This document shows, piece by piece, positions 1 through 8,856 of a stretch of DNA of 64,000 bases. Positions within the stretch are counted from its first letter, which is position 1; each line of letters begins with the position of its first letter. Source of the DNA: Devosia sp. YIM 151766 (GTDB lineage: Bacteria; Pseudomonadota; Alphaproteobacteria; Rhizobiales; Devosiaceae). Location of the stretch: assembly GCF_030285925.1 (NCBI RefSeq), contig NZ_CP127251.1, forward strand, positions 558,001-622,000, written 5' to 3'. Position numbers and translations under genes: made by a program. The notes below the pieces were generated by a model. The model saw only the letters and a program-made list of their open reading frames with translations, searched no databases and had not been told where the DNA came from.

Positions 1-741
1 GAGCAAGGAGAAGCCGCGCCCGAGATAGAAAATCCCGATCCCGGTGACGATCCGGCGCGTCCAGGTGCGGAACCCGTCATCGCTCATGCGTTGCAGGATA
101 TGATAGCCCAGGCTGGTGCCGGGGACCGCGAAAGGCGCCGCGATCAATGCCAGCAGCCAGTCATTCGCCGCCACCGCCGACACGACCATGCCGTAGAACA
201 GCACCTTGGACAGATGCGAGATCACCTGGGTCGCCGCCTTGGTGGCCACGATCCGCCGCCGGTCCATCTGTGTGCGGATGAAGAAGATGTCGACGATCGG
301 CCCCGATACGCCGATGGCCAGGTTGAGCCCGCCGCCCAGGAAGCCGCAGAGCATGGCATGGTGCGGCTTGCTGGCATCGAGCGCCAGCCAGCCTTTCGGT
401 ATCCACACCAGGATCGGCATCAGCCCGATGGCGAAGCACACAATCATCAGGTCGGGAACATAGCGCAGCACCAGCAGCGCCAGCGCCGCCATTATCAGCC
501 CCAGGCAGATGAATCCCAAAATCCGCCAATCGATATGCTCGCGCGAAAACCAGGCGCGCGAGCCATTCGCCACGACCTGGATCGCGCCCTGGACGGCGAT
601 GGCGCTGGCCACCGGCAACAGGGTGAGCATCACGCCCAGCAGGACCAGCCCCCCGGCCATGCCGAAAATGCCGGACAGGGTGGCGGTGCAGAAAACGGCA
701 ATGGCGACGATGACGGCGGTCAGGGGCAGTAACATGCTCAT
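1..741 (-). CDS. TauE/SafE family sulfite exporter-like membrane protein, C-terminus cut by window edge
   Basis: Reading the minus strand from the ATG at 741 gives an open frame to the first base, beginning MSMLLPLTAVIVAIAVFCTA. It is very hydrophobic, with several predicted membrane segments and the glycine-rich stretch GIFGMAGG near residue 20, as expected in the first half of the TauE/SafE repeat. A second related segment (FLGGGLNLAIGVSGPIVDIFF) follows about 120 residues later, fitting the internal duplication of this family. Members export sulfite, sulfoacetate or other small anions; the substrate here cannot be read from sequence. The 3' end lies outside the window. A second ATG at 735 is an alternative start. 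It is divergent from the ABC exporter genes. Confidence 0.8.
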   Translation of the reverse strand, partial: MSMLLPLTAVIVAIAVFCTATLSGIFGMAGGLVLLGVMLTLLPVASAIAVQGAIQVVANGSRAWFSREHIDWRILGFICLGLIMAALALLVLRYVPDLMIVCFAIGLMPILVWIPKGWLALDASKPHHAMLCGFLGGGLNLAIGVSGPIVDIFFIRTQMDRRRIVATKAATQVISHLSKVLFYGMVVSAVAANDWLLALIAAPFAVPGTSLGYHILQRMSDDGFRTWTRRIVTGIGIFYLGRGFSLL

Positions 742-978
742 ATTGATGCCCGCGCCCGCTTGCCTCCGCTACGCTCCGCTTCGGCATGGGGTCATGCCGG
801 CAGAAACCGGATTTGCGGCATCCCCCCGTCACAAAAAGCATTTTTGCATAGATTGCATCTTGAATGGTACGCTCATTGGGCCTTTTATAGTCACGCGAGT
901 TTGATTTGCCCGATTGCCGGTCGCCGGAACCTCCCGCCACCCGGTCGGGCCTCACATATTGATGTCTGGAACACTCCC
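742..978. other. Divergent intergenic region between TauE-like gene and ABC exporter
   Basis: This stretch separates two divergent genes and should carry both promoters. An A+T-rich patch around 830-880 stands out from the GC-rich surroundings and is the likeliest promoter area. An in-frame extension of the ABC gene runs back to 760, but its translation (many Arg, His and Pro, no family similarity that I recognise) looks non-coding. I see no clear operator or RNA structure. Confidence 0.4.
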
Positions 979-2826
979 TTGATTACCCTCAAGGCTGGCC
1001 GCAAGCGTTCGCGCGGCGATGCTCGTGCCCATCTCGCCGCCGCCCATGCGGGCAAAGGCCGGGGCTCCCTGTTGCGCATTACCCTTTTTGCGCTGCGTCA
1101 TTATTGGCAGGCCAGCATCGCCTTCGGCGCCACCATCGTTGCCGCGGTGCTGCAGCTTTCCATTCCGCGCCTGCTCGGCCAGGCGGTGGACGAGGCGCAG
1201 AATGTGCTGAACAGCGCCGCCGAAGGGGCGCAGCAGGCGCTGTTATGGACGGCGCTGACCCTGCTCGGCGTCTCCGTGGCCCGCGGTTTTTTCACGCTGC
1301 TCCAGAATTATTTCTCGGAAAGCGTCGGCCATCATGTCGGCTACGAATTGCGGCTGGCCTTTTATGACAAGGTCCAGCGCCTGTCCTATTCCTATCATGA
1401 CCGCGTCCATTCGGGCGATCTCATCACCCTTGGCCTGCTCGATCTCGATGGCTTGCGCATGTTCTTCTCCACCGGCCTGGTGCGCACCGTGCTGCTGGCC
1501 GGGCTGATCGGCGTCGGCGCCTATATGCTGCTGACCACCGATATGCTGCTGGGCCTGCTGGCGCTGAGTTTCGTGCCCTTCGTCGCCTGGCGCTCCTCGA
1601 TTGCCCAACTCACCCTGCGCGCCACCTGGCTGATCCTGCAGCAACGGCTTTCGGTGCTCACCAGGGTGATGGAGGAAAATCTCGGCGGCATTCGTGTCGT
1701 CCGCGCTTTTTCGGGCCAGAAATTCGAATTGGACAAGTTCGACACCGCTTCGCAGGCGGCGCTGGAACTGGCGTTCCGGCGCGTGCATGTGCGGGTGAAG
1801 AACACCTCGATGATGACCTTTTCCTTCTTCGTCGCCATGGGGCTGGTGCTCTGGGTCGGCGGCAACAAGGTCATTGCCGGTGACATGAGCGTCGGCACGC
1901 TGGCGTCCTTCCTCACCTTCATGACCATTCTGCAAATGCCGGTGCGCCAGCTCGGCCTCATGGTCAATTCCTTCGCCCGTGCCTCCACCTGCGGCGACCG
2001 CTTCTATGCCTTCCTCGATGCCCCGATCGAAATCGAGGACAAGCCGGGCGCGCAGCCGCTCAAGATCACCGACGGCATCCTGCGCTTCGAGGATGTGCAT
2101 TTCACCTATCCCGGCGCCAGCCATCCAACGCTTAACGGCGTCAGCTTCGAAGGCCGGGTGGGGCAGACCATCGGCATTGTCGGGGCGCCGGGAAGCGGCA
2201 AGTCGACGCTCGCCCACCTCATTCCGCGCTTTTATGACGTCACCTCCGGCCGCGTCACCCTGGATGGGCAGGATGTGCGCGACGTGACGCTGCAAAGCCT
2301 GCGCCGCTCGGTGGCCGTGGTGCAGCAGGACAGCTTCCTGTTCACCACCACCATCGAGAACAATATCGCCTATGGCGATCCCTGGGCTAAGGACCGCAAG
2401 ATCGAGCGCGCCGCCGAAAGCGCCCAGCTGCACAATTACATCATGGGCCTGCCGGCCGATTACGATACCGTAGTGGGCGAGCGCGGCGTCTCGCTTTCGG
2501 GCGGCCAGCGCCAGCGCCTCGCCATCGCCCGCTCGCTGGTGCTCAAGCCCGCCGTCATGGTGTTCGACGATTCCACCGCCGCCATCGATGCCGGCACCGA
2601 ACACCGCATCCGCTCCGCCATCCGCCGCTATGCCAAGGACCGGGTCACCATCATCATCGCCCATCGCCTGTCCTCGCTCATGCATGCCGATCTCATCCTG
2701 TTCCTCGAAGATGGCCATGTCGTTGAACGCGGAACTCACGCCGAACTGCTGGAACAGGGTGGCCGCTATCGCGCCCTCTACGACCTTCAGACAAGGCCCG
2801 GCGACGATCTGGAGGCAGCACAATGA
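979..2826 (+). CDS. ABC transporter, half-exporter subunit with non-canonical Walker B (D for E)
   Basis: A type IV half-exporter of about 615 residues: transmembrane domain (roughly residues 30-320, six segments) followed by a nucleotide-binding domain. Walker A GAPGSGKST is near residue 402, the signature is canonical LSGGQ near 506, and the H-loop AHRLSS is present. Walker B reads VMVFDDST, so the catalytic glutamate is replaced by aspartate. The next gene overlaps by four bases and carries the complementary defects, so the two most likely form a heterodimer with one degenerate and one active ATP site, as in TM287/288-type exporters. Substrate unknown; multidrug or lipid export is usual. 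The start is uncertain: I chose TTG 979 because the upstream extension to 760 does not look coding. Confidence 0.88.
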   Translation: MITLKAGRKRSRGDARAHLAAAHAGKGRGSLLRITLFALRHYWQASIAFGATIVAAVLQLSIPRLLGQAVDEAQNVLNSAAEGAQQALLWTALTLLGVSVARGFFTLLQNYFSESVGHHVGYELRLAFYDKVQRLSYSYHDRVHSGDLITLGLLDLDGLRMFFSTGLVRTVLLAGLIGVGAYMLLTTDMLLGLLALSFVPFVAWRSSIAQLTLRATWLILQQRLSVLTRVMEENLGGIRVVRAFSGQKFELDKFDTASQAALELAFRRVHVRVKNTSMMTFSFFVAMGLVLWVGGNKVIAGDMSVGTLASFLTFMTILQMPVRQLGLMVNSFARASTCGDRFYAFLDAPIEIEDKPGAQPLKITDGILRFEDVHFTYPGASHPTLNGVSFEGRVGQTIGIVGAPGSGKSTLAHLIPRFYDVTSGRVTLDGQDVRDVTLQSLRRSVAVVQQDSFLFTTTIENNIAYGDPWAKDRKIERAAESAQLHNYIMGLPADYDTVVGERGVSLSGGQRQRLAIARSLVLKPAVMVFDDSTAAIDAGTEHRIRSAIRRYAKDRVTIIIAHRLSSLMHADLILFLEDGHVVERGTHAELLEQGGRYRALYDLQTRPGDDLEAAQ

Positions 2827-4721
2827 GCGTGATGGACGACGACGAACGCGAAGTGGCCGCTTTTCCGGGCCAGCGCCCGCCCCGCGCCTCGGTAGGCAGC
2901 CACACGATCGAGGAAGAAGTTTTCGGCAAGGCCTATGATCCGCAGACGGTGCGGCGCATCTGGGCCTATGTGCATCCCTATCGGATGAAGATCTATCTGT
3001 CGGTTTTGTCGGTGCTGGTCTTCACCGGCACCCAGCTCGCCATTCCGCTCATCATCGGCAATGCCATCGATACCGGCATGGTGGCCGGCGGCAATCTGGA
3101 AAACCTGACCTGGGCCATCATTGCCTTTGCATTGGTCATCCTGCTCAATTTCGGCGCCTCCTGGCTTCAGGAGACCCAGGTGGGCCAGGTGGCCGAAAAC
3201 GTGCTGTTCGACATGCGCCGGGCCATGTTCGCCCAGCTGCAGCGCGTTTCGCTGTCCTATATGGACCGGACCGAAGTGGGCCGGCTGATGAGCCGGTTGC
3301 AGGGCGACGTCAATTCCATGCAGGAATTCCTCGAAACCTCGGTGATTTCTGTTGGCGACATCGTGCTGCTATTCGGCATCGTCGCCGTGCTGCTCAGCCT
3401 CGATCCCTGGCTGGGCCTGCTCACCATGGTCACCATGCCCATCCTCTTCATCGTGCGCATTTTCTGGCTGCCCCCGGCCAAGCGCGCGTTTTGGGCTGCC
3501 CATGAAACCAATTCGCTGACCAATGGCGCCATGGCCGAAGGCATCAATGGCGTCAGGACCGTGCAGAACCTCGACCGCCAGAAGGTCAATTTCGACCTTT
3601 ATGACGACAAGGCCTATCAGAACCTGCGCACCCAGCTCACCGGCTCCAAATTCGCCCAGGTCATGGTGCCGATCGTGGATTCGCTGACCGGCATTTCCAT
3701 GGCCACGGTGATCGTGGTCGGGGGCTCCATGGTGCTCAATGGCACCTTGCAGGTCGGGATCATCGTCACCTTCGTGTTCTATATCCAGCGCTTCTTCGAC
3801 CCGATCCGCTCGCTCACCATGCAATATTCGATCATGCAGCGCGCCATGACCTCCGGCCGCCGCATCACCGAAGTGCTCGATCTGCCGGTGGTCATCGAGG
3901 ACCAGAAAGACGCCGTGGTCCTGACCGGGGACATGGATGGCTCCGTCGCCTTCCACGATGTGGTCTTCGGCTACGATCCCGAGCGCCCGGTGCTCAAGAA
4001 CGTCTCCTTCCGCGTCAATCCGGGCGAGACCGTCGCCATTGTCGGTCCCACCGGTTCGGGCAAGACCAGCGCCATGGCGCTGGTGCATCGCTTCTATGAA
4101 GTGCAGGGCGGCGCGGTGCTGGTCGGCGGCCACGACGTTCGCAACATCACCCAGGAGAGCCTGGGCGAACAGGTCGCCATGGTCTTGCAGGAGCCGTTCC
4201 TGTTCACCGGCACCATTTTCGACAATATCCGCTACAACAAAGCCTCGGCCACCCGCGAGGACGTCATCGCCGCCGCCAAGGCGGTGGGGGCGCACGATTT
4301 CATTTCCCGCTTCAACAATGGCTACGACACCGTGCTGGAACAGCGCGGCTCCAACCTGTCACTGGGTCAGCGCCAGCTCCTCAGCTTCGCCCGCGCCCTG
4401 GTCGCCGACGCCAAGATTCTCGTGCTCGACGAAGCCACCGCCAATATCGATTCCTATACCGAGCGCCAGATCCAGAAGGCTTTGGACGTGCTTCTCGAAG
4501 GCCGTACCGGCATGGTCATCGCCCACCGCCTCGCCACCATCCGCGGCGCCGACCGCATCATCGTCCTGCAAAACGGCGAGAAGATCGAGGAAGGCAATCA
4601 CGACCAGCTCATGGAATTGGGCGGCCTCTATTCCAGGCTCTACAACATGAACTATGCCAGCTTCGACGACATCCCCGACGACCTGGTCGCCCAGGCCAAC
4701 GCCAAGGCGTCGAGCACCTGA
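2823..4721 (+). CDS. ABC transporter, half-exporter subunit with LSLGQ signature
   Basis: A 632-residue half-exporter whose ATG overlaps the stop of the preceding ABC gene (ATGA), implying translational coupling. The N-terminal 50 residues are cytoplasmic, then comes a six-helix membrane domain to about residue 340 and a nucleotide-binding domain. Walker A GPTGSGKTS is near residue 407 and Walker B VLDEATANID has the catalytic glutamate, with the H-loop AHRLAT. The signature motif reads LSLGQ, not LSGGQ. In a heterodimer with the upstream subunit, its own Walker A/B would pair with the partner's good LSGGQ to make the active site, while its LSLGQ would sit in the degenerate one. Transported compound cannot be inferred. 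Confidence 0.9.
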   Translation: MSVMDDDEREVAAFPGQRPPRASVGSHTIEEEVFGKAYDPQTVRRIWAYVHPYRMKIYLSVLSVLVFTGTQLAIPLIIGNAIDTGMVAGGNLENLTWAIIAFALVILLNFGASWLQETQVGQVAENVLFDMRRAMFAQLQRVSLSYMDRTEVGRLMSRLQGDVNSMQEFLETSVISVGDIVLLFGIVAVLLSLDPWLGLLTMVTMPILFIVRIFWLPPAKRAFWAAHETNSLTNGAMAEGINGVRTVQNLDRQKVNFDLYDDKAYQNLRTQLTGSKFAQVMVPIVDSLTGISMATVIVVGGSMVLNGTLQVGIIVTFVFYIQRFFDPIRSLTMQYSIMQRAMTSGRRITEVLDLPVVIEDQKDAVVLTGDMDGSVAFHDVVFGYDPERPVLKNVSFRVNPGETVAIVGPTGSGKTSAMALVHRFYEVQGGAVLVGGHDVRNITQESLGEQVAMVLQEPFLFTGTIFDNIRYNKASATREDVIAAAKAVGAHDFISRFNNGYDTVLEQRGSNLSLGQRQLLSFARALVADAKILVLDEATANIDSYTERQIQKALDVLLEGRTGMVIAHRLATIRGADRIIVLQNGEKIEEGNHDQLMELGGLYSRLYNMNYASFDDIPDDLVAQANAKASST

Positions 4722-4779
4722 GGATTTTCATCAATCCTCGTTCTCTCGAGTCATGTTGTCCCAGGACGTGAGGCTCTTT

Positions 4780-4825
4780 CGCCCCCTCCCCTTAAGGGGA
4801 GGGCCGGGGAGGGGGTGCCGCGGTT
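4780..4825. repeat. Intergenic palindromic repeat, family A, copy 1
   Basis: The core at 4784-4803 is a perfect 20-base palindrome (CCCTCCCC TTAA GGGGAGGG with the halves pairing), followed by GCCGGGGAGGGGGTGCCG. The same core and GGGGGTGC tail recur twice at 46.3 kb. It sits between the ABC exporter and the convergent DUF1624 gene, where it could act as a transcription end or be a mobile REP-like unit. It has no U-tract typical of an intrinsic terminator. Confidence 0.65.
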
Positions 4826-4907
4826 CCCACACATCCTGCAGTTTCGCCCTTGCTCCGCCATCCCCAATGTAAACACTTCCTCTCAAGCGCGCGGGAGAGT
4901 GTGAAGC

Positions 4908-5945
4908 CTATTCCCCATCCGCCGGCGCATCTTCCAGTTCCGGATAGATCAGCACCGAACATTGCCGATTATTGGCGTCCAATTGCGCCTGCTCCGCCGC
5001 CGAGACCCGCCCGCTAAAGATCGGCTCCCACAAATCGTCGCGCTCGACGCCTTCCAGCCCGCATTGGCAATAGATGGCGCAGAGCGCCGCGCTGGTGCCG
5101 GTCGCCTCGCAGGAGGCCTGGCAGGAATTGAGGAATTCAAGCTCCCGCCCGGCATTCTGCATCCCTGTCGCCATCGAGAGCGGCATGATCACCGCCAGCA
5201 AGAGCGGCTGATGCACCAGGTAGATGACCAGGCTCCAGCGTCCCATCCAGCCCAATAGAAGCGCCGGCCGATTGCGCCACTGTATTGCCGCCAGACGCGC
5301 CTCGACCGCCGATCCCCGCACCAACCGCGCCGCGATCACGCCGAGCAGCACCACGCCGAGCCAGGGAAATACCGGCACCAGGTCATTGGTCAGGGGCGGC
5401 GTTTCCCATAACCCGATCCAGGATAGCGGCACCGCATTGAACAGCGGATCGCGATAGAGGAAATGCAATCCGATCACCGCCACGGCCACGAGGCCGGTCA
5501 GCCAGAGCGGCGTGAACAGCCAGGGCAGGGCGAGAATGCTGAACAGCGCAATGGCATGCAGCACCCCGAAATAGACGAAGCTCTCGGGAAAGGTCAGCCA
5601 CGTGCCCAGCGTGATCAGCCCCGCCCCGCCGGCCAGGAACAGCCAGCGCCGCCAGAAGCCCCGCCAGCGCATGCCATGCCCATGGCCGAGCACGAGCCCG
5701 ACGCCCACGAGGAACATGAAGGCAAACAGGATCGAGCGGGCGAATGTGACCCAGCCGGGATCATATCCGACATCCACCGGCATGAAGCCGTAATAGGAGA
5801 GGTCCCAGCACAGGTGATAGATCACCATCGCCACGATGGCGACGCCCCGGGCAATGTCGATGATCGGCAGGCGGGGGCGTTTCTTCTCCCCCTCGGGGAG
5901 GAGGTGGCGCGCAGCGCCGGATGAGGGGGTGTCCGACGCAGCCAC
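4908..5945 (-). CDS. DUF1624 (heparan-alpha-glucosaminide N-acetyltransferase-like) membrane protein
   Basis: The 345-residue product has the DUF1624 pattern: an R(L/I)xxIDxxRGxAI motif at residue 25 (PIIDIARGVAIVAM), then about seven to eight hydrophobic segments up to residue 270. Relatives are related to acyltransferase-3 type membrane enzymes; the bacterial function is unknown. The GTG start at 5945 has a good GAGGA ribosome site lying in the end of recQ, four bases away, so the two are coupled. Two oddities: residues 6-22 are encoded by a palindromic repeat (see 5886-5929), and the last 75 residues form a Cys-rich tail (spacing C-x3-C, then C-x3-C-x-C) of unknown role, which may be periplasmic. 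Confidence 0.75.
   Translation of the reverse strand: MAASDTPSSGAARHLLPEGEKKRPRLPIIDIARGVAIVAMVIYHLCWDLSYYGFMPVDVGYDPGWVTFARSILFAFMFLVGVGLVLGHGHGMRWRGFWRRWLFLAGGAGLITLGTWLTFPESFVYFGVLHAIALFSILALPWLFTPLWLTGLVAVAVIGLHFLYRDPLFNAVPLSWIGLWETPPLTNDLVPVFPWLGVVLLGVIAARLVRGSAVEARLAAIQWRNRPALLLGWMGRWSLVIYLVHQPLLLAVIMPLSMATGMQNAGRELEFLNSCQASCEATGTSAALCAIYCQCGLEGVERDDLWEPIFSGRVSAAEQAQLDANNRQCSVLIYPELEDAPADGE
5886..5929. repeat. Palindromic repeat inside the N-terminal coding part of the DUF1624 gene
   Basis: On the plus strand it reads TCTCCCCCTCGGGGAGGAGG then TGGCGCGCAGCGCCGGATGA and a run of G. It contains two inverted repeats (CTCCCC/GGGGAG and GGCGC/GCGCC). It resembles the G/C-rich palindromic elements found between genes elsewhere in the window (family A), but here it is translated as residues around SSGAARHLLPEGEKK of the DUF1624 protein. 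Confidence 0.55.
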
Positions 5946-5949
5946 GATC

Positions 5950-7797
5950 CTATTCCTCGAAATTCGCCACTACGGCGAGGAAGGCTTCGCCATACCGGTC
6001 CAGCTTGCCCTGGCCGACACCGGGCAGGTTCAGCATGTCGTTGAGGTGGTTCGGCGGCGTCAGCGCCATGGCCCGCAGGGTCGAATCGTGAAAAATCACA
6101 TAGGGCGGCACACCCTGCGACTTGGCGATCCGCAGACGTTCCGCGCGCAAGGCATCGAAAAGCGGCTGCGCATGATCGGGTATGTCCACCGCCTTTGCCA
6201 GCGCGCGACGAATTTCCACCGATTTTCGCGGCCGGTCCTTCCTGAGGGTAACAGTCTGTTGACGTTTGAACACTGGATGCGCATTCGCGGCCAGCATGAG
6301 CGCGCCGTGATTGGCATGATCGACCAGGATCAATCCCATGGCCGTCAATTGCCGCAAAACCGATTGCCAGGCCTTGGCGTCGAGCTCCCTGCCTTGCCCG
6401 AAAACCTTCTGATGCTGATGGCCAAACCGTTGAACTTTCTCGGTTTCTTTTCCGATCAGTACGTCGATCACATGCGCCGCGCCGAAGCGTTGTCCGGTCC
6501 GGTAGATCGCCGCCAAGGCCTTGATCGCCGCCTCGGTGCCGTCCCAGCTCTCCACCGGCGACCGGCAGGTGTCGCAATTGCCGCATTGCCCCGGATAGGC
6601 CTCGCCGAAATGGCCTAGAATGGCCTGCCGCCGGCAGGAGGCCGTTTCGCAAACACCCAGTAAGGCATTGAGTTTGCTATGTTCTAGCCGCTTGACCTCG
6701 TCGGGCGCATTGCCCTCGTCGATCATGCGGCGGCGCTGCACCACATCGGCCATGCCATAGCTCATCCAGGCATCCGCCGGCTGCCCATCGCGCCCCGCGC
6801 GGCCGGTTTCCTGGTAGTAAGCCTCTATGGATGCTGGTAAATCCATATGCGCCACATAGCGTACATCCGGCTTGTCGATGCCCATGCCGAAGGCCACCGT
6901 GGCGACGAGGCACAGCCCCTCTTCCTTCAGGAATGCATCCTGATTGGCGCTGCGCAACTGCGCCCCCATGCCGGCATGATAGGGTAAGGCTTTGATTTCC
7001 TTGCCGTTCAACCAGTCGGCGACGTTCTCAACCTTGGCGCGGCTGAGGCAATAGACGATGCCGCTCGCGCCCTTGTGTCCGGCCAGGAAATCCAGCAATT
7101 GCTCGCGCGGCTTGTCGCGTTCGACGATGGAATAGGAGATATTGGGCCGGTCGAAACTGGTGGTGAAGACCTTTGCCTGTTCCAGCCCCAGCCGCTCGAT
7201 AATGTCTTCCCGCGTCGTCGGATCGGCCGTCGCGGTCAGCGCAATACGCGGCACGCCGGGAAAAAGCTCAACCAGATGAATGAGTTCGCGATATTCCGGG
7301 CGGAAGTCATGGCCCCATTGGCTGACGCAATGGGCCTCGTCGATGGCAAAGAGCGCGATCTGGCAATCGGCCAGCATATTGGCAAAGCCCGGCGTGGCGA
7401 CCCGCTCCGGCGCCACATAGAGCAGGTCCAGTTCCCCCCGCCGCAATTGCCGGCGAACCTCGGCCGATTCTTCGGCGGAAAGCGAGGAATTCAGCGCCGC
7501 AGCGGCCACGCCGGCCTGCCGCAACGCCTCGACCTGATCCCGCATCAGCGCGATCAATGGCGAAACGACGATACCCACCCCGGACCGGCAAATGGCGGGC
7601 AATTGGTAGCACATGGACTTGCCGGCCCCGGTCGGGAACAGCACCACGGCGTCGCCACCGCCGACGACGTGGTCGACGACATCGGCTTGCTGTCCGCGAA
7701 ATTCGTGGTGGCCGAAAATATCGCGCAACACTGCCAGCGGCTCTGGCCGCCGATCGCGATGGGAGGAGAACAGGCTCTGAGACTCAAGGGCTTCCAC
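5950..7797 (-). CDS. recQ: ATP-dependent DNA helicase RecQ
   Basis: A full-length 615-residue RecQ. Walker [14 protein letters not shown] lies near residue 57, motif II is [17 protein letters not shown] near 153, and motif VI contains [10 protein letters not shown]. The RQC region has the four zinc cysteines (CRRQ, then CGNCDTC) and the C-terminus carries one HRDC domain (from about residue 535, [20 protein letters not shown]). RecQ unwinds DNA 3' to 5' and acts in RecF-type recombination and fork repair. It is followed after four bases by the DUF1624 gene, so the two share a transcript. No SOS-type box was seen upstream. Confidence 0.95.
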   Translation of the reverse strand: MEALESQSLFSSHRDRRPEPLAVLRDIFGHHEFRGQQADVVDHVVGGGDAVVLFPTGAGKSMCYQLPAICRSGVGIVVSPLIALMRDQVEALRQAGVAAAALNSSLSAEESAEVRRQLRRGELDLLYVAPERVATPGFANMLADCQIALFAIDEAHCVSQWGHDFRPEYRELIHLVELFPGVPRIALTATADPTTREDIIERLGLEQAKVFTTSFDRPNISYSIVERDKPREQLLDFLAGHKGASGIVYCLSRAKVENVADWLNGKEIKALPYHAGMGAQLRSANQDAFLKEEGLCLVATVAFGMGIDKPDVRYVAHMDLPASIEAYYQETGRAGRDGQPADAWMSYGMADVVQRRRMIDEGNAPDEVKRLEHSKLNALLGVCETASCRRQAILGHFGEAYPGQCGNCDTCRSPVESWDGTEAAIKALAAIYRTGQRFGAAHVIDVLIGKETEKVQRFGHQHQKVFGQGRELDAKAWQSVLRQLTAMGLILVDHANHGALMLAANAHPVFKRQQTVTLRKDRPRKSVEIRRALAKAVDIPDHAQPLFDALRAERLRIAKSQGVPPYVIFHDSTLRAMALTPPNHLNDMLNLPGVGQGKLDRYGEAFLAVVANFEE

Positions 7798-7838
7798 GCC
7801 CCAGTTGAATCATGGGGCGCCCGGTGTGGCAACCGCGA

Positions 7839-8702
7839 TCAGGTGCTCTCCACCGGCACTATGCGCTCCTGGATGTAATCCTCGATCTTTTGCGTCAAAA
7901 TCCGCTTGAACCGGTCTTTCTCGGCCTCGGCATGAGTGACGATCTCCCGCACCCGCCAGAATTCCATGGCGCCGAAATTGGCGACATGAGGCCGGATATA
8001 CATGTCGGGCGGATAGGCCGCTATCATATGCGCGGTCAGGGCATGCATCATGATCTGGGCCGAACCGAACCAGATATCGAGCGCCTTGTGATCGGTCTTG
8101 GTGAGCGCGATGGACGGATCGCCCACCACATCGATCCCGATCAGGAAATCGGTGTCGATATCGGCCTGATCCAGCGGCAATGGATTGACGACCCCGCCAT
8201 CCACCAGGATGTGGTTATTGAAGGAAACCGGCTTGAACAGGCTGGGTATGGCGATCGATCCGGCAATGGCCGGGCGCAGGAGGCCGGAGTTGAACACCAC
8301 CTGGTGCCAGGACTGAAAATCGGTGGCGACCACATGCAGGGGAATTTTGAGATCGCGGAATTCCAGCGGAAAATCCGCAGGAATGAAGGCATCCACGATG
8401 CTTGTGGCATCAAGCTGCATGGAAATGCCGTTCCTGAGCAACCCGCCAATGCCGCGAATTTGCGTCGCCCACAATTTTGAGGCGATGGTGCGGAGCGTGC
8501 CCAAAACCTCGAAACTGTGTTCGCGCAATTCCTTGCCGCTCATCCCGGCGGCCCAGCCGGAGCCGATCAATGCGCCGATGGACGTGCCGGCGATGACCGA
8601 AGGGGTCAGGCCAAGCTCGTCCATCGCCTCGATATAGGGAATATGCGTCAGCCCGCGCGCCGAGCCGCCGCCCAATGCCACGCCGATCCGTGGGCCGTTC
8701 AT
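7839..8702 (-). CDS. Patatin-like phospholipase / RssA-type serine hydrolase
   Basis: From the ATG at 8702 the product is 287 residues and starts MNGPRIGVALGGGSARG, placing the glycine-rich oxyanion loop (GGGSARG) at its usual N-terminal position. The nucleophile elbow GTSIGAL and the DGGVVNPLP element with the catalytic aspartate follow, so the Ser-Asp dyad is intact. Bacterial patatins are lipid acyl hydrolases; this compact form resembles the RssA/YchK group of unknown substrate. A longer frame extends to 8948 but its translation looks unlike the family. It lies downstream of purD on the same strand, with a 154-base gap. Confidence 0.85.
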   Translation of the reverse strand: MNGPRIGVALGGGSARGLTHIPYIEAMDELGLTPSVIAGTSIGALIGSGWAAGMSGKELREHSFEVLGTLRTIASKLWATQIRGIGGLLRNGISMQLDATSIVDAFIPADFPLEFRDLKIPLHVVATDFQSWHQVVFNSGLLRPAIAGSIAIPSLFKPVSFNNHILVDGGVVNPLPLDQADIDTDFLIGIDVVGDPSIALTKTDHKALDIWFGSAQIMMHALTAHMIAAYPPDMYIRPHVANFGAMEFWRVREIVTHAEAEKDRFKRILTQKIEDYIQERIVPVEST

Positions 8703-8856
8703 GGTGCTCACTTTTCCACGCTCCGCACCTCTCATGCGCAGCTTTTCCGCCAGCGCCATGCCGCGCCTCTGCAAAGGCGTGGGCTGGCGTAGCGGTGGAG
8801 CCGCATCGAAGACGGTTCTGAAAGGGGAGCTTAGCGCGCCAAGATTGAGGAATGGT

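Noticed and set aside
161..955. A 264-codon minus-strand frame at the left end
   Set aside because: It conflicts with the hydrophobic TauE/SafE frame in the same strand, which has family motifs; this one is Arg-rich and has none.
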